From assembly GCA_037447655.1 (NCBI GenBank), contig JBBHKE010001737.1, positions 29,572-93,571 of the forward strand: a DNA stretch of 64,000 nt, in the 5' to 3' direction. Numbering within the stretch: the first letter of the stretch is position 1; every line of letters begins with the position of its first letter. The DNA is from Zygnema cylindricum. Taxonomy: Eukaryota > Streptophyta > Zygnematophyceae > Zygnematales > Zygnemataceae. The notes below the pieces were generated by a model. The model saw only the letters and a program-made list of their open reading frames with translations. It was not told the origin of the DNA and ran no database searches. Of this stretch, positions 44,716-56,092 are shown in pieces. The position numbers and the translations under genes were made by a program.

Positions 44716-45659
44716 AAGGGGCTTCGGAAATTGGATCTGAGGAGCAGGATAGTTAGGGTTCGTTTGCACCGGAGGAATAGTCACAAATGCCCGAGGAATC
44801 AATCCCCTATGCCTCACCTTTAAACATAGAGCGGTTTCTTAAGGGAATGATGCCTCCGGCTGTTACCGCTGAGACTCCCCCAAAACCGCCAGTGAGGCAA
44901 CCCTCTCCTCCACCTCCGCCTGTTTTTTCTCCGGAGAACTTCCCTACATTGTCCGAGGCTGTTAAAGCTCGGGCCGCGGAGAAGACTGACAAACAACCGT
45001 TATCTCCTAAATCACGTAGAAAAGGGTTGGCCTATAAGGAAGCTGTTCCTGGTCAGCCTCCCGTGGTTGGGCGCTATACTAGATCTAAGGCTCCGATGGC
45101 TAAGATGTACATTGATCCTGAGATTTTGGCAAACCTTAACCGGCCCGGTCGTAAGGAAATCTGAGCCCTTCACAATCTCCATGAGTTTAAGGTTAAGAAG
45201 GAGTTGGTGCAGCAGGTAGCCTGAACAGACCGAGCCAGGATCGTATGCCCAGTGGGACATGTAGTCGAGATACTGAGCAGTTCGCCCGAGAGCGGCTCTT
45301 CAACTTCAGTCGGGGAGCAACCGGGAACGCCATTAATTTCGCACCAGCAACTTACCCAATCTCATGACACTTGAACCAACACACCGTCTCGGGGCAGTGC
45401 TACCTCTCGGGCCCGGGTCGGGGAAATTACCAACAAACGAGAGTTACCACAACCCAAGAGAGTGCACCAGTTTGACCATAGAGACAACAAGGGCAAGTTT
45501 TCTCCCCGATCCAAAGTGGAGCCGTTCTTCCCTTCCCCCTCCGTCTCTCCGAGCTCTATGTCTCCATCAGCACCGGTTGTTCGACCTTCCAAAGGGTTGT
45601 GGCGTTCGAGACCCACAAACCCCGAGGTACTGGGTTTGGGGATTGCAAATCTCTGGGGT
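44716..45659 (+). pseudogene. Gypsy-G2 N-terminal region, part 1
   Basis: Second copy of the gypsy proline-rich region, opposite in orientation to Gypsy-G. Shared anchors: NIERFLKGMMP, YTRSKAPMAKMYIDPEI, FDHRDNKGKFSP, RSRPTNPEVLGLGIAN. It has its own stops and a deletion joining two blocks. It is interrupted at GGGGT by Copia-K and resumes at 49918. Confidence 0.8.
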
Positions 45660-46838
45660 TGTTAATATTTGAGTATTTTCTATGTCTTTATTTAGGATAG
45701 GAAAATAGTAGAGGCAGTCTGCCTCTCACTCCCTTTTTTAAGCCCCCACATTTGTTTTAGTCACTGAAGGCTGGAGAGGGAGCTAGAGCCATGGCTGCCT
45801 AAACTCTCCAGAGAGACAAGAGTAGATAATGGTATGTTTACTAAAAAGTTATTTGACGGACCCAAGATTTCATCCTTGTACCTACCGTCCACCAGACAGC
45901 CCGTAGCTCTTAGCTTTGTTCGTTTAGTCTACGACTAGTGCTAGGTTATGTACGGTCTGATAATTATATAAACATGTATGCGTAGACGAATTCATTTAAC
46001 GTCGCGAATAGATTCTTAGTTCATAGATATAGTTTAGAGTAGTACGGTTTACGGTACTTCGCGAAACTAATATTGCGCATTTGTTTTGACGGCAAAACAA
46101 ATACCGCGTACATACTTTCAACTGGTAGATTTGAATGCCGGATTTATTTGACGGCCATGGTGCGAGCCGAGATTCCTCAATGGTTGCCTTGGCATTTTCG
46201 GGCGCCGCCACTCCGGATGACATGTGGAAACGCGGTGGAGGATTGCGGAATCTTCGGAACGCAAGATAACAAGTTTGGATGTGACAGGTGTCACTTGTAT
46301 GGTCGTGTCGTACATTTGCCGTACAGAAAGTACTCCGGCGTCTGTACTTTTCTGTACGGTATAGTCTTGTGATTGGTGCCGTATTTGAGTTGAAGGGGTT
46401 TAGAGAGGGACTATGACTTAGAATTTATTGGGTAGGTAGCCGCCTCTCTCAGAGAGAATCTTGTATAAAAGGCTAACTTTGGCTAGCCATATCAATCAAC
46501 TCAGTTTACAAAATTCAGTGATTATTTTTGCTGGGGACTCAAAGAAGTCTAGGCTACACAAGGGTGTAGTTGGCTAGAGTGTTTGCCTTCCAATGTGGCT
46601 GCATTTTTAATGGAAAGTCAAAGTGGGGAATGTTATCCAAAACTAACATTCTAACCTTGCATTCTGTGGTGGAACTGAGCACACACAAAGTCTTATTTCG
46701 CAGGGGTGAAGCTGTAATGGGGTTCTGATTATCAAGGGGTTAATCATTTGGGTTTATATTAACTTGGAGTCGGCACTATCTAGATTAAATTCTTTTGATA
46801 TGCGAATTCTGTGTGGCAATGGAGCCAATAAAATTTCA
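45660..46838 (+). repeat. Copia-K 5' LTR
   Basis: Starts TGTTAATATTTGAG and ends AAAATTTCA. It contains the antisense tRNA-like segment (about 45850-45930) and a 10-bp hairpin (stem 46079-46088 with 46093-46102). The gag ATG at 46819 lies 20 bases before the end. The PBS at 46839 (TGTTATCGGCCC) has two mismatches to the half-tRNA site. Confidence 0.9.
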
Positions 46839-47832
46839 TGTTATCGGCCCACCATCTAGGGTGCTTATGTTTGATGGAACAAACTTCACTTATTGAGAGT
46901 TCACGAGGAAGGGATAACTTTTTGAAAAGCACTTATGGGAATTGTTTCGGACAAGTGAGGTCTCCGCCACCGGGCTTTGGAGGAACTCACTATGGAGAAT
47001 CATCTGGGGCTTTCCAGAGAACCAACCGGAGTAAGGATGCAATGGAAGGTGAAGGGAAAATTATTACCATGGAAGGGGGAAAATGGAAGAAAGATAAAGG
47101 GACACCGATGGTGAGAGAGCTAGGCACTCGGCTATGGTTCCACTTGTGGAGGTTATAACTGAACCAAAAATAGAAGAAAATGACAGAAAAATTTGGGAAT
47201 ATAAAAACACTATAGCAAAACATCTCATACTTAGATATGTGTCTAAGTCCATAGCTATCACTCTTTTAAATCTAACCGTCTTCGAAAATTGGGAAACACT
47301 AATTCTGATTTATAAGAGTGAGACTATACAGAGGCAGCAGTTAGTAAAACAAGAAACAGAGGCCTATGTTTATAAAGGCGGTAGCATGATAGAGGTTTGC
47401 AATGATATTGCTGCATTATATATTGAGCTTGCTAGTGCAGGATATGTAGAATCTAAGGAGAGAAAGATTCATACACTAATCATGAAACTCCCATATGAGT
47501 ACGAAGACATAATTTATCGTATGCAGGAAATGGATGGATCCTCATGGACTTGGAGCATTACCATAGGGATAATACTTGTGAGGGAAAACACTTTGGAGCT
47601 TCGTAGGGGAAGTGACAAGGGGACTGCATTTATAGCTGGTGGTGACTGGCGGAAGCGTGATATTAGGAACGGCGATGACGAGCGGAAGCGTGATGAGAGG
47701 AAGAAAGACAAAGGTAAACCTTATCGAAACTTTGGTGGAAGGAGAGGGAGAGAAAAAGAAAGGGGAGCTTTGAAAAAAGGGGTTTGCTTCCCCTGTAGGA
47801 AACCGGGTCACTATATGGAGGAGTGTCCTTGA
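46819..47832 (+). pseudogene. Copia-K gag
   Basis: MEPIKFHVIGPPSR, with the first six codons in the LTR, then VLMFDGTNFTY and a TGA in place of Trp at about 46894. The same frame continues as ENDRKIWEYKNTIAKHLIL, ETIQRQQLVKQETEAYVYKG, IELASAGYVESKERKIHTLI, a charged RKRD(I/E)RN repeat, and a CCHC knuckle CFPCRKPGHYMEEC (about 47788-47829), then a TGA where Copia-D keeps Cys. Structural protein, probably still recognisable by packaging machinery supplied in trans. Confidence 0.8.
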
Positions 47833-48735
47833 TTGGAAAAACTTAGAAGTTGGTATGTGAATGAGGAGGAAGATGGGGAAGAAGAGAAAGAGGATGAAGA
47901 AATTTTGGAGCTTCTTCACATCGGTAGAATGGAGAAGAGAGAAAAATACACGAAAATCCCACGAAAGCAAGTGTGCTTTTGGAGGCATAAGGGAAGTAAA
48001 GGGAAGGGAGGTACTTGAGGGAGTTAGAAATAATGAGGATAATTTTATAGATAAGTTGGAAACTGAAAACTCGTCTGATAGGGAGACTTCAACGGATTTC
48101 AAGGAAATGGGAGAAGTAAAACTAGAGGGGGCTTTAAAGGATAAGGGAAAAGAGAAATATTTAATGAAAGGTTTAGGGGAGGAGAAATATTTATTGGGAA
48201 TAAAGTCAAAAAGTGATAGTGGAAAGAATTCCATTGGAGAGAGTGAGGAAAGTTTAGAAAATGGGGTGAGTATCATGGACAAAAATATGAGTACGGAAGA
48301 TGTAGGTTTTATGAGGAACTTAGTGGGGACTCTTGATTTAAGGATAAGTTTAGGGGGTAATGGCTTTGACATCACTAATGGGAGTGATGCCATTTATAAA
48401 GGTGTGCCTGTAAAAGGGATAACATCTAGGTGTGTGTTGCAGATTGGAGATGGGCTTGGCTAGTTGAGTTGCAAAATCGGTTTTTGTGTGGATGGAAAAA
48501 AGATAAGGTGGATAATATCTTTGCTTGGATTTATGAAAAGTGGGATGCTAAAGAAAATGTATGATCAACTAGATGGAATGTTTACTTCAGCTTATTTAAT
48601 GGACCTTACTAAATATGAGGGTGTTGTCTTAAAGTTTTATTCAAGGAAAAAGAAAAGGAAAAGGAAAAGGGGAAGGGAATGTTTGTTTATTTGTTTGTAA
48701 GAATTGAAAGGAAATAGACTAGAAAATAAAGGGAG
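47833..48735 (+). pseudogene. Copia-K acidic linker and compressed pol remnant
   Basis: An acidic NEEEDGEEEKEDEEILELL segment is followed, in the frame 47861-48463, by GLGEEKYLLGIKSKSDSGK, GVSIMDKNMSTEDVG, RNLVGTLDLRISLGGNGFD, ITNGSDAIYKG, RCVLQIGDG. These align to scattered pieces of the Copia-I RT/RNase H (LGEARYILGIQ, IILDDEVGLEEK, RYLIGTRDLWLHLGGN, YVLYVGDG). The later frame keeps GFCVDGKKIRWIISLLGFMK. The catalytic YVDD and integrase are gone. The matching arrangement in Copia-D shows this is an inherited internal deletion form. A polypurine tract AAATAAAGGGAG precedes the LTR. Confidence 0.7.
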
Positions 48736-49912
48736 TGTTGATATTTGAGTATTTTCTAGGTCTTTATTTATGATAGGAAAAGAGCAGAGGCAGTCTGCCT
48801 CTCACTCCCTTCTCTAAGCCCCCACACTTGTTGTAGTCACTAAAGGCTGGAGAGGGAGCTAGAGCCATGGCCGCCTAAGCTCTCCAAAGAGCAGGAGTAG
48901 ATAATGGTATGTTTACTAAAAAGGTATTTGACAGGCCCAAGATTTGATCCTGGTACATACCGTCCGTCAGACAACCCGTAGCTGTAAGCTTTGTCCGTTA
49001 AGTCTAGGATTAGTGTTAGGACATGTACGGTCTAAAAATTATATAAATATGTATGCGTAGATGAATTCATTTAACGACACGAATAGATTCTTAGTACATA
49101 GATACAGTTTAGAGTAGTACCGTTTACAGTACTTCGCGAAACTAGTACCGCGCATTTGTTTCGACGACGAAACAAATACCGCGCACATATTTACGACGGG
49201 TAGAATTGAATGCCGGATTTAATCGACGACCGTGGTGCGAGCCGAGATTCCGGAATGGCCGCTTTGGCGTTTTCTGGCGCCACCACTACGGATGATACGT
49301 GGAAATGCGTTGGAGCATTGCAGAATCTCCGGAACGCAAGATAAAAAGTCTGGATGTGACAGCTATCACCTGTATGGTATTGCCGTACAGTTGCCGTATA
49401 GAAAGTACTCCGGCGCCTGTACTTTTTTGTACTGTACAGTCTTGTGATTGGCGCCGTACTTCAGTAGAAAGGGTTTAGAGAGGGACTAGGACTTAGAATT
49501 TTTTGGGTAGGTAGCCGCCTCTCCTAGAGAGCATCTTGTACAAAAGGCTAACTTTGGCCAGCCATATCAATCAACTCAGTTGACCAAATTCAGTGATTCA
49601 TTTTGCTACGAACTCAGCGGAGTCCCCGTTTCACAGGGGTGTAGTCGGTCAGAATGTTTGCGTGCCAGGGTGGCTGCATTTTTAAGGGAAAGTCAAAGTA
49701 AGTTATGTTATCCAAAACAAATATTCTAACCTTGCATTATGTGGTGCAATTGAGCACACAAAATGTCTTATTTCACAAGGGTGAAGCTCTAATGGGGTTT
49801 TGATTGTTTGGGGTAAATCATTTGGGTTTAAATGAACTTGGAGTCGGCACTATCTAGATTAGCTTCTTTGGATCTGCCAATTCTGTGTGGCAATGGAGCC
49901 CATATAATTTCA
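48736..49912 (+). repeat. Copia-K 3' LTR
   Basis: Colinear with 45660-46838, including the hairpin ATTTGTTTCG/CGAAACAAAT at 49154-49177 and the tRNA-like block at about 48925-49010. Contains no gene. Confidence 0.92.
49150..49181 (+). other. conserved LTR hairpin
   Basis: CGCGCATTTGTTTCG and CGAAACAAATACCGCGC form a near-perfect stem with a 4-base loop (stem 49154-49163 with 49168-49177). The same palindrome is in every Copia-D/F-type LTR here (33832, 43889, 46079, 60437, 61355). Confidence 0.75.
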
Positions 49913-52900
49913 CGGGTGTGGTGAGCAACACACAAAAATTGGTTGATATCTTGCAATCACAGCGTCAGGCTACAGCAAGGGCCGGATGCGTCACCATAGA
50001 ATAGGAGGCCCTTGCAGAGGAACGGAAGAAAGCACCGGAATAGGAAATGCTCCTCATTAGGTAGGCTAGAGGGAAATCAGTACGGATCCTTAGTGGACAG
50101 GTAGCTTCCCTCGTAAGATAAGTCCCTCTACTAAAAGACAACATCAGTGGCAGACGACTCCTCCTGCAACACCAGCTCTAAGGGTATCAGTGGGACCTAG
50201 ACTCGAGTCTTATCTTTAGCGAGAAGGGGGGGAAACAACAAGGCCTAACGAAGAGGGGTTGGGTGCAGATCTACCGCGTAACTTTGCAGCCACTACCACT
50301 GAGCGTCCTACCTTTGTCTCAGTGGTAGGATCTTCCACTGTGGAGGCCGTGGTGAAACTACAACACGACCAAAGACAACACATCTCCCTCGGACGGTCCA
50401 CTCCTCCACCATCACCACCCCTTTCGTCGTCTCCTTCGCCATCCATTTCTCTTGTTGTAGTAGTCCGTGGGTCACTAGATCCGCCTGTTTTACCCTACAA
50501 ATACGACATACATGCCTACTCACCTCCTTACAAACGATCTCTTTTTTCCAGCTGAAGAACCCCACCTCCCGAGACATCTAGGAGGCGAACCAAGAGACAG
50601 ATGCCTTTTCCCACAAGGCCCCCACCGTCTCCGTCATTGTCTTCGTCTCCGCCACCGTCCATTCTACAAAGTCCTTTGAACAAACCTCGTCTCCACATCC
50701 CATCGGTGGAAATAGTGCTAAGAGATGAACAATACTCTCTTGGATATAGATGAGCCTGATAGTCCACACCTCCTTTGACCGTAAGACCATCCTCAGTGGG
50801 GGGGAGGATCCAAGTTGTTACACCTGAAGGGGAACGAGGTTCGGATATAGAAGGGGCAGATCCCGGAGCAAATTCACCAGCTCAGTTTGTCAGTCCCACC
50901 AGACCTGTCTCTCCCTAGTTTACCAACCTTGTTGAGGAGGAAAAAGAAATGGGGGATATAAGGATCTTTACAGGAGATAGCTCGGAGATCACACTCTTTG
51001 ATTTTGAATTGTTCTAGAAATCTTACACCCAGTCCGAAATCAATAAATATAGGGGCGGGGCCATTTCGGATGACTTCGAGACCACTCTTTTCCCAATGAT
51101 GGTCAACTACCTTTTAGGAGGTGCTTTGGCGGATTACAAGGAGTGAGAACCACTCTAGATGGCTCCAAGCATCAAGATTTCGGACCCGACTCTCGATGCG
51201 GAGGTTTTACAAGCAGAAGCACACTTTGCTGCAGCGGCGAAAACACCAGTAACTTCCACTTTTACAGAAGATATGAAGTTGCAGGCACAGGGAAGAGCCT
51301 ATGTCAACTAGCTGCAAGCTACTCAAGCCGCGCGGGCTGCAACTCGAATGGTCGCAAATCCCAACCCTTGCACCTCTCTTCTAAACATATAGAGGCTCTT
51401 ATACACAAAGATAAATGAGTCTGCCATCAAGGAGTTCACGAAATTATAATGCTTAAAAAACGAGATGCCGCAGACCCTTTTTGATATGCTGTCAAGTTTC
51501 TGCCAAAAAACAAAATTGTCAACAATTCACCTTCCGGCGATGGCCACCAAATACTTTATCGCTGTTTGAAATTTTTTCAGACCCACGGGGCAAACTACTC
51601 TGAATTATTGGATTGCAGGACTATTCACCTTCCGGCGATGGCCACCAAATACTTTATCGCTGTCTGAAATTTGTTCAGACCCACGGGGCAAACTTCTCTG
51701 AATTATTAGATTGCAGGACACGCAATCCAGGTCATTAATCCCTCGGCCTGTACGACCATTTTCCTCCACAACGAGGCTCGGGAAAAGGCTGTCACCGGCA
51801 AGGCCAAAGCTAACTTTGCCGAATTTGCCGCAGAATCCTCTTTGAGCAACGAGGAACAAGAGGAATTTCAATTTTTGCGGAAGCTTAAAGGCAAACAGGC
51901 GGCTGATAGCGGATCAGAACGAGCCATGGGAGCTAATGACAAGATGATTTTGTTTATTTGCCTATATTGCCAACAAACATGACATGGGTGAAAACGCTGC
52001 CCCAAAAACTCAAACCAGAGCTCGCAATCAAACAAAATGAATGGGAAAAAAAACGTGTTGAGCGGACTTGAAAGCAACTAGAACAAAAACCAGGAGAAGG
52101 AGGGGAAGGAAAATCACTTGTGAACAATGAAACTTATCGACCAACTTCTAGGTGCGAAACAGAAAAAATATCTGAATCACAGCTGAGGCAAATTAAGCTT
52201 CCGAAATTTGATGAAGCCCGTGTGTCAAATGAGTTGAGCGGGAAATACACCATTGAAGGATCCAAATGTGCAGCATGTGGCTTCATTTGGCATATAGAGG
52301 AATAGTGTTTTCGTAAGAATGGAGTCCCTAAAGAGATGATGCAGTTTGCCCTGTTCAGCGGAAAAGGTGATAACGCCGCAAATCCTCTTCCACTTCAACT
52401 TCTCTATCTGTGGGGCCGCCGGGTCCCACCTACATAAGAGGAACCGGAACGAGCACTAGTTATTCCGCAAAATCTAACACTGAAAAGAATCGTCCAATAG
52501 CAAAGTCAGCAAATTGGCTGCAATGGCAGAAGAATTAGCTGCCCTCCGCTTACGATCTCCCTCTCGGGCTGCTCCTCTCACTGCAGCACAAAGACTCTAG
52601 AATCAGAGACAGGATCTGTTACAAAAGCTTGCGGAGATAGAGCTTCAAGACACAACGGGTGAAAATGATGATGACTTAATGGGTTGGGATTTGGAACCTC
52701 CCAATGCCCACCATGCACGAATTTTCCTGTCCGGAGCTTGGAATGTAGAGAAGGGAGATAACCGCCGAGAACTCCACAATTCTACATCGGAGCAAAGAAG
52801 AGACATATAGCGAATGGGTCAGAAGAACCACAATCGGAAGGTTACCGGGCCTTTGTCATTCCCTCCCAGGGCGGTGATCTTCAACAACGACATCAGACTC

Positions 52901-52954
52901 GAAATCAGACCCACTCATCCACCATTTGTTCCTACAAAACCTAATTTGCAATTC
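49913..52954 (+). pseudogene. Gypsy-G2 gag, part 2
   Basis: Resumes the gypsy frame (VVSNTQKLVDIL, EALAEERKK) and runs through the proline-rich region, the capsid at about 50950 (GDIRIFTGDSSEI, RGGAISDDFETTLFPMMV), a 98-bp tandem duplication, the first knuckle (CLYCQQT*HG*KRC), the second (CAACGFIWHIEE*C, its Gly/Lys positions changed) and KAVIFNNDIRLEI, then breaks off before the protease. Numerous stops. The methyltransferase region is not present in this copy. Confidence 0.8.
51526..51721 (+). repeat. 98-bp tandem duplication inside the gypsy capsid
   Basis: TTCACCTTCCGGCGATGGCC begins at 51526 and again at 51624; the two copies differ at a few positions, so the duplication is not recent. 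The 98-bp period shifts the reading frame. Confidence 0.92.
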
Positions 52955-53945
52955 TGTGTCCCCTATTGGATCACTAAATTCAGGAAGCCTTCAAATAGCT
53001 TTTGGCAAGCCCTCTTTCAATTTAGATCACTGCTACCCAAGCAGGTAAATAGACAATCTGACTGCACCCTTGTGCAGTTTGGACTCACTTGAGTCCACAG
53101 CAAAAAGAATCATTGAAAATGCCCAACCAGGCAATTAATTATCAAGTGGCAAAGATGCCAATATTTATACAAGCTTGTTGGGAGAGAGGCGGCTACCTCC
53201 TCAATCCTCTAAGTTCTAAACCCTTCTCGCAACCCCTATCTAGTGATGTATGAACCAATCACAAGACTATAAAGTACAGAAAGGTACTAGGGCCGATGTA
53301 CTTTCTCTACGGCCTGTGTACGACAAGGCCATGGAGTGGACGTCTGTCTCCTACAGACTTGTCCTCACGCTCCCGGAGATTGCCGCTTCCCAATAATATC
53401 TTGCCACGTGTCGACAAGTCATGTTACGTCCGAAAACCGCCAAGGCGGCTATTCCGAGATCCCGGCAATGATGCGGCCCGTCGGATCTAAACCGGCTTTT
53501 AATGTTCGCCGTCAAAAATAACAAATGTTTGGTATATTTGTTTCGTACTCACTAAGACTCAACTAGTTTCTATGTCTTTAATTTATTATTCCGTTGAACG
53601 AATTAATGATATTGCTAATGTTTAAATAGATATCAAACACTATGTATCCTAACGAACTACTTCGACAGACCGGTAAGAGCTAACTGCTATGCCTCGCTTT
53701 GCCGGTCAGAGGTTCGAGTCATGCTGGACTCAACCTTTTTGTTGAGAGTGACTTAGGTCACTCTTTAGTCCTGCCTATGGAGCTGAGGCAGCTATGGCTC
53801 CACCACCCTCTCTCTCCTTGAGTGACTACAACAAGTATGGGGGCTAGAGAGGGAAGGTGGAGGCAGACTGCCTGTGCTTTTTCTTTTAGTTATTTTACCT
53901 AATTAACACCTAGAAAATACCTTCCCTAAATCAGTGATTTTAACA
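52955..53945 (-). repeat. Copia-H 3' LTR (inverted)
   Basis: Related to the Copia-D/F LTRs in inverse orientation. Contains a tRNA-like stretch with a perfect box B (GGTTCGAGTC at 53712-53721). Ends TTTTAACA next to the reverse-complemented polypurine tract CTCCCCTTATTTTC at 53946. The left limit, at the gypsy junction, is approximate. Confidence 0.75.
53665..53755 (+). other. tRNA-like block in Copia-H LTR
   Basis: Perfect box B GGTTCGAGTC at 53712-53721 downstream of a GACCGGTAAG/CTTTGCCGGTC stem. It does not fold as a standard cloverleaf, so it is not called a tRNA gene. Confidence 0.45.
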
Positions 53946-55430
53946 CTCCCCTTATTTTCTAGTCTCATTCGGTTTCTCTTTTAAACAACTTTTTCTCTAC
54001 AATATTTTAACTTGGTAGATGGCACAAGTTTTGTCATCATATCAACCACTGTTTCCACATCACCCCTATACACCAGTTTCACAATTTTGTTTTCAACTTT
54101 TTCCCTCATAAAACTCAATCTTATATCCATATGCTTAGCCTTGAAATGATGTTTTGGATTGGCTGCAATTGCAATTGGAGCCAAATTATCACAAAACACT
54201 TCATGCACTCCTTTCTTCATATACCCCATTTTTTGCAATATAAACTTGACCCACATCAGCTTTTTCACAGCAGAAGAAGAGGCCATGTACTCAGCCTCCA
54301 AAGTGGACTCAGCAACCACCTTTTGTTGCTTGCTACTCCAGCAGCAAGCACCTTCCCCCACATACAACACATACCCAAAAGTGCATTCTCATAGGTGCAT
54401 CCCCATAACTGGCATCACTCCAAGTAGTGATGTCAGTATGCTCCCATCCGAAGTGCAACCATAAATCTCTGGTTCCCACCAAGTATCTTCTGACTCTTTG
54501 GCTGCCTTCCAGTCTCTCTTTCTAAGATCATTAAGAATCTTACTAAGGACTCCAACATCTATTGCTATGTCCGATCTAGTACAATTCATAAAGTAAATCA
54601 AGCTTCATACAACTTGTCTGTAAGGAATAGACTTTATAAATTGTCTCTCTTCTGGGCTCATCTGATCATCTAGTGTCATTACTCTTCTTTCTACACTCCC
54701 ATCACTTATTTTCTTCAAGTCTATGGGAGTGGTACAACTGTTTGCCTTTTCCATCTGAAATTTCTCAAGCATATTTCTGATAGCTTTTTTCTGAGTAAGT
54801 CTGATTATCCTCTTCCCCCTATCTCTTTCCATTTGAATTCCCAAAATATATTTAGCCTCCCCTAAATCCTTCATGTCAAATCTGCTTCTAAGATCTTTCT
54901 TTAGCTTATTGATCTTTTCCATAGACTTACTTAACACCAGCAAATCATCCACATAAATTGCAATAAAAATCACACCATTCTCATCCTCAAACATATAAAT
55001 AGAATGGTCAAAACTGATCCTAATATATCCCAGACCGGTGAGAAACTCATCTAGTTTCTTGTTCCATTGTCTGGGAGCCTGCTTCAGTCCATATAAAGAC
55101 TTTATGAGCCTACAGACTTTGCTCTCCTCTCCTTCCTTTACATACCCTCTCGCTACCGCATGAAGATTTCTTCCTCTAGTTCACCGTTGAGGAAGGCGGT
55201 CTTGATATCCATCTGGTGAATTTCCATATCTTCCGCTGCTGTTAGACTAAGGAGAATCCTTACAGATGGGAACCGAACCACAAGAGCAAAAGTCTCCTCA
55301 TAATCCATCCATTCTTTTTGGGTGAACCCCTTTGCTACCAACCGAGCCTTATATCTCTCAATAGTATTATCTGTTGATTTCTCAGAAATCCGGGATTCGG
55401 TATGTCCCATATTAGGGTAAAGTGAGCTTT
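53946..55430 (-). pseudogene. Copia-H pol fragment (RT and RNase H)
   Basis: On the minus strand: TDNTIERYKARLVAKGFTQ, MEIHQMDIKTAFLNGELEE, a broken stretch near 55100, then FIAIYVDDLLVLSKS, AKYILGIQMERDRG, YFMNCTRSDIAIDVGVLS with a stop after YRQVV, and RNase H QQKVVAESTLEAEYMASSS and VFCDNLAPIAIAANPKHH, ending at VPSTKLKYCREKVV. It stops abruptly at about 55430 against plus-strand Copia-E gag. Confidence 0.85.
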
Positions 55431-56092
55431 CATCAAGAATTCCTATCTTCAATGGCCAAAAAAGGCGAGTGAGATTTGGACATCACTAAAATCCGCTTTT
55501 GAGAAAGCGAATGTTCAAGACGAGTTGCTGGTGGCTGGAAAAATTTGGGGATACAAATACTCGGGGGGAACTATGGTCGAGTATTGTGACAATTTTCGTG
55601 CCTTTATTGATGCTCACTCTTCTGCTGGGGGTCATTTCTTGAGTTTCAACAAGCAACTCTTCTTATTAGAGGTCTCCCTAGTAGCATGAAGGGTGTGTCT
55701 ATTCAATTAAAGAGTCATGATAAAGCTAGCTGGTCATTTAAGTTAGCGTATAATCTTATATTATAAGATTATAATATAATACTAAACTCGTTGAAGGAGA
55801 AGGAAAAGTTGAAGCATTTGCCACAGACTTTGACAAAAGAAATCAGATTAATCAGAACGTAGTGAATTTAACCAGAATCAAAATCAGTTTAATCAGAGAA
55901 AGAATAGGTCATCTACTACTACTTATTTTTATTGTTATGAGAAGGGTCATGGATAGAGGTACTGTCCTAAACTGAAGAAGGCTAATGAAACAGGTTTATA
56001 CACGCCAGGTTGGCAACAAAGCCAGTATCACAAAGGCTTTTCTGGAAATCCTTCCCGTGGAAATACTATTTTTTCAGTTTTCCTGTAAAACT
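55430..56092 (+). pseudogene. Copia-E gag fragment
   Basis: Starts in the middle of the gag leader (SSRIPIFNG) with LTR and PBS missing, then EIWTSLKSAFEKANVQDELL, YKYSGGTMVEYCDNF, an Asn/Gln-rich stretch and a knuckle-like YFYCYEKGHG followed by a stop. It breaks at TTAG, where foreign DNA begins. Confidence 0.75.

Larger units (their letters stand above)
45660..49912 (+). mobile_element. Copia-K, gag-bearing LTR retrotransposon with compressed pol
   Basis: LTRs 45660-46838 (1,179 bp) and 48736-49912 (1,177 bp), TSD GGGGT (45655-45659) versus CGGGT (49913-49917). The internal region is only 1.9 kb: gag plus a shrunken pol remnant shared with Copia-D. Removing it rejoins the gypsy reading frame on either side. 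Confidence 0.92.

Noticed and set aside
53665-53755. A functional tRNA gene with box B GGTTCGAGTC
   Set aside because: The T-stem pairs poorly, no acceptor stem can be formed at the right distance, and the block lies in a repeated LTR. Kept only as tRNA-like.
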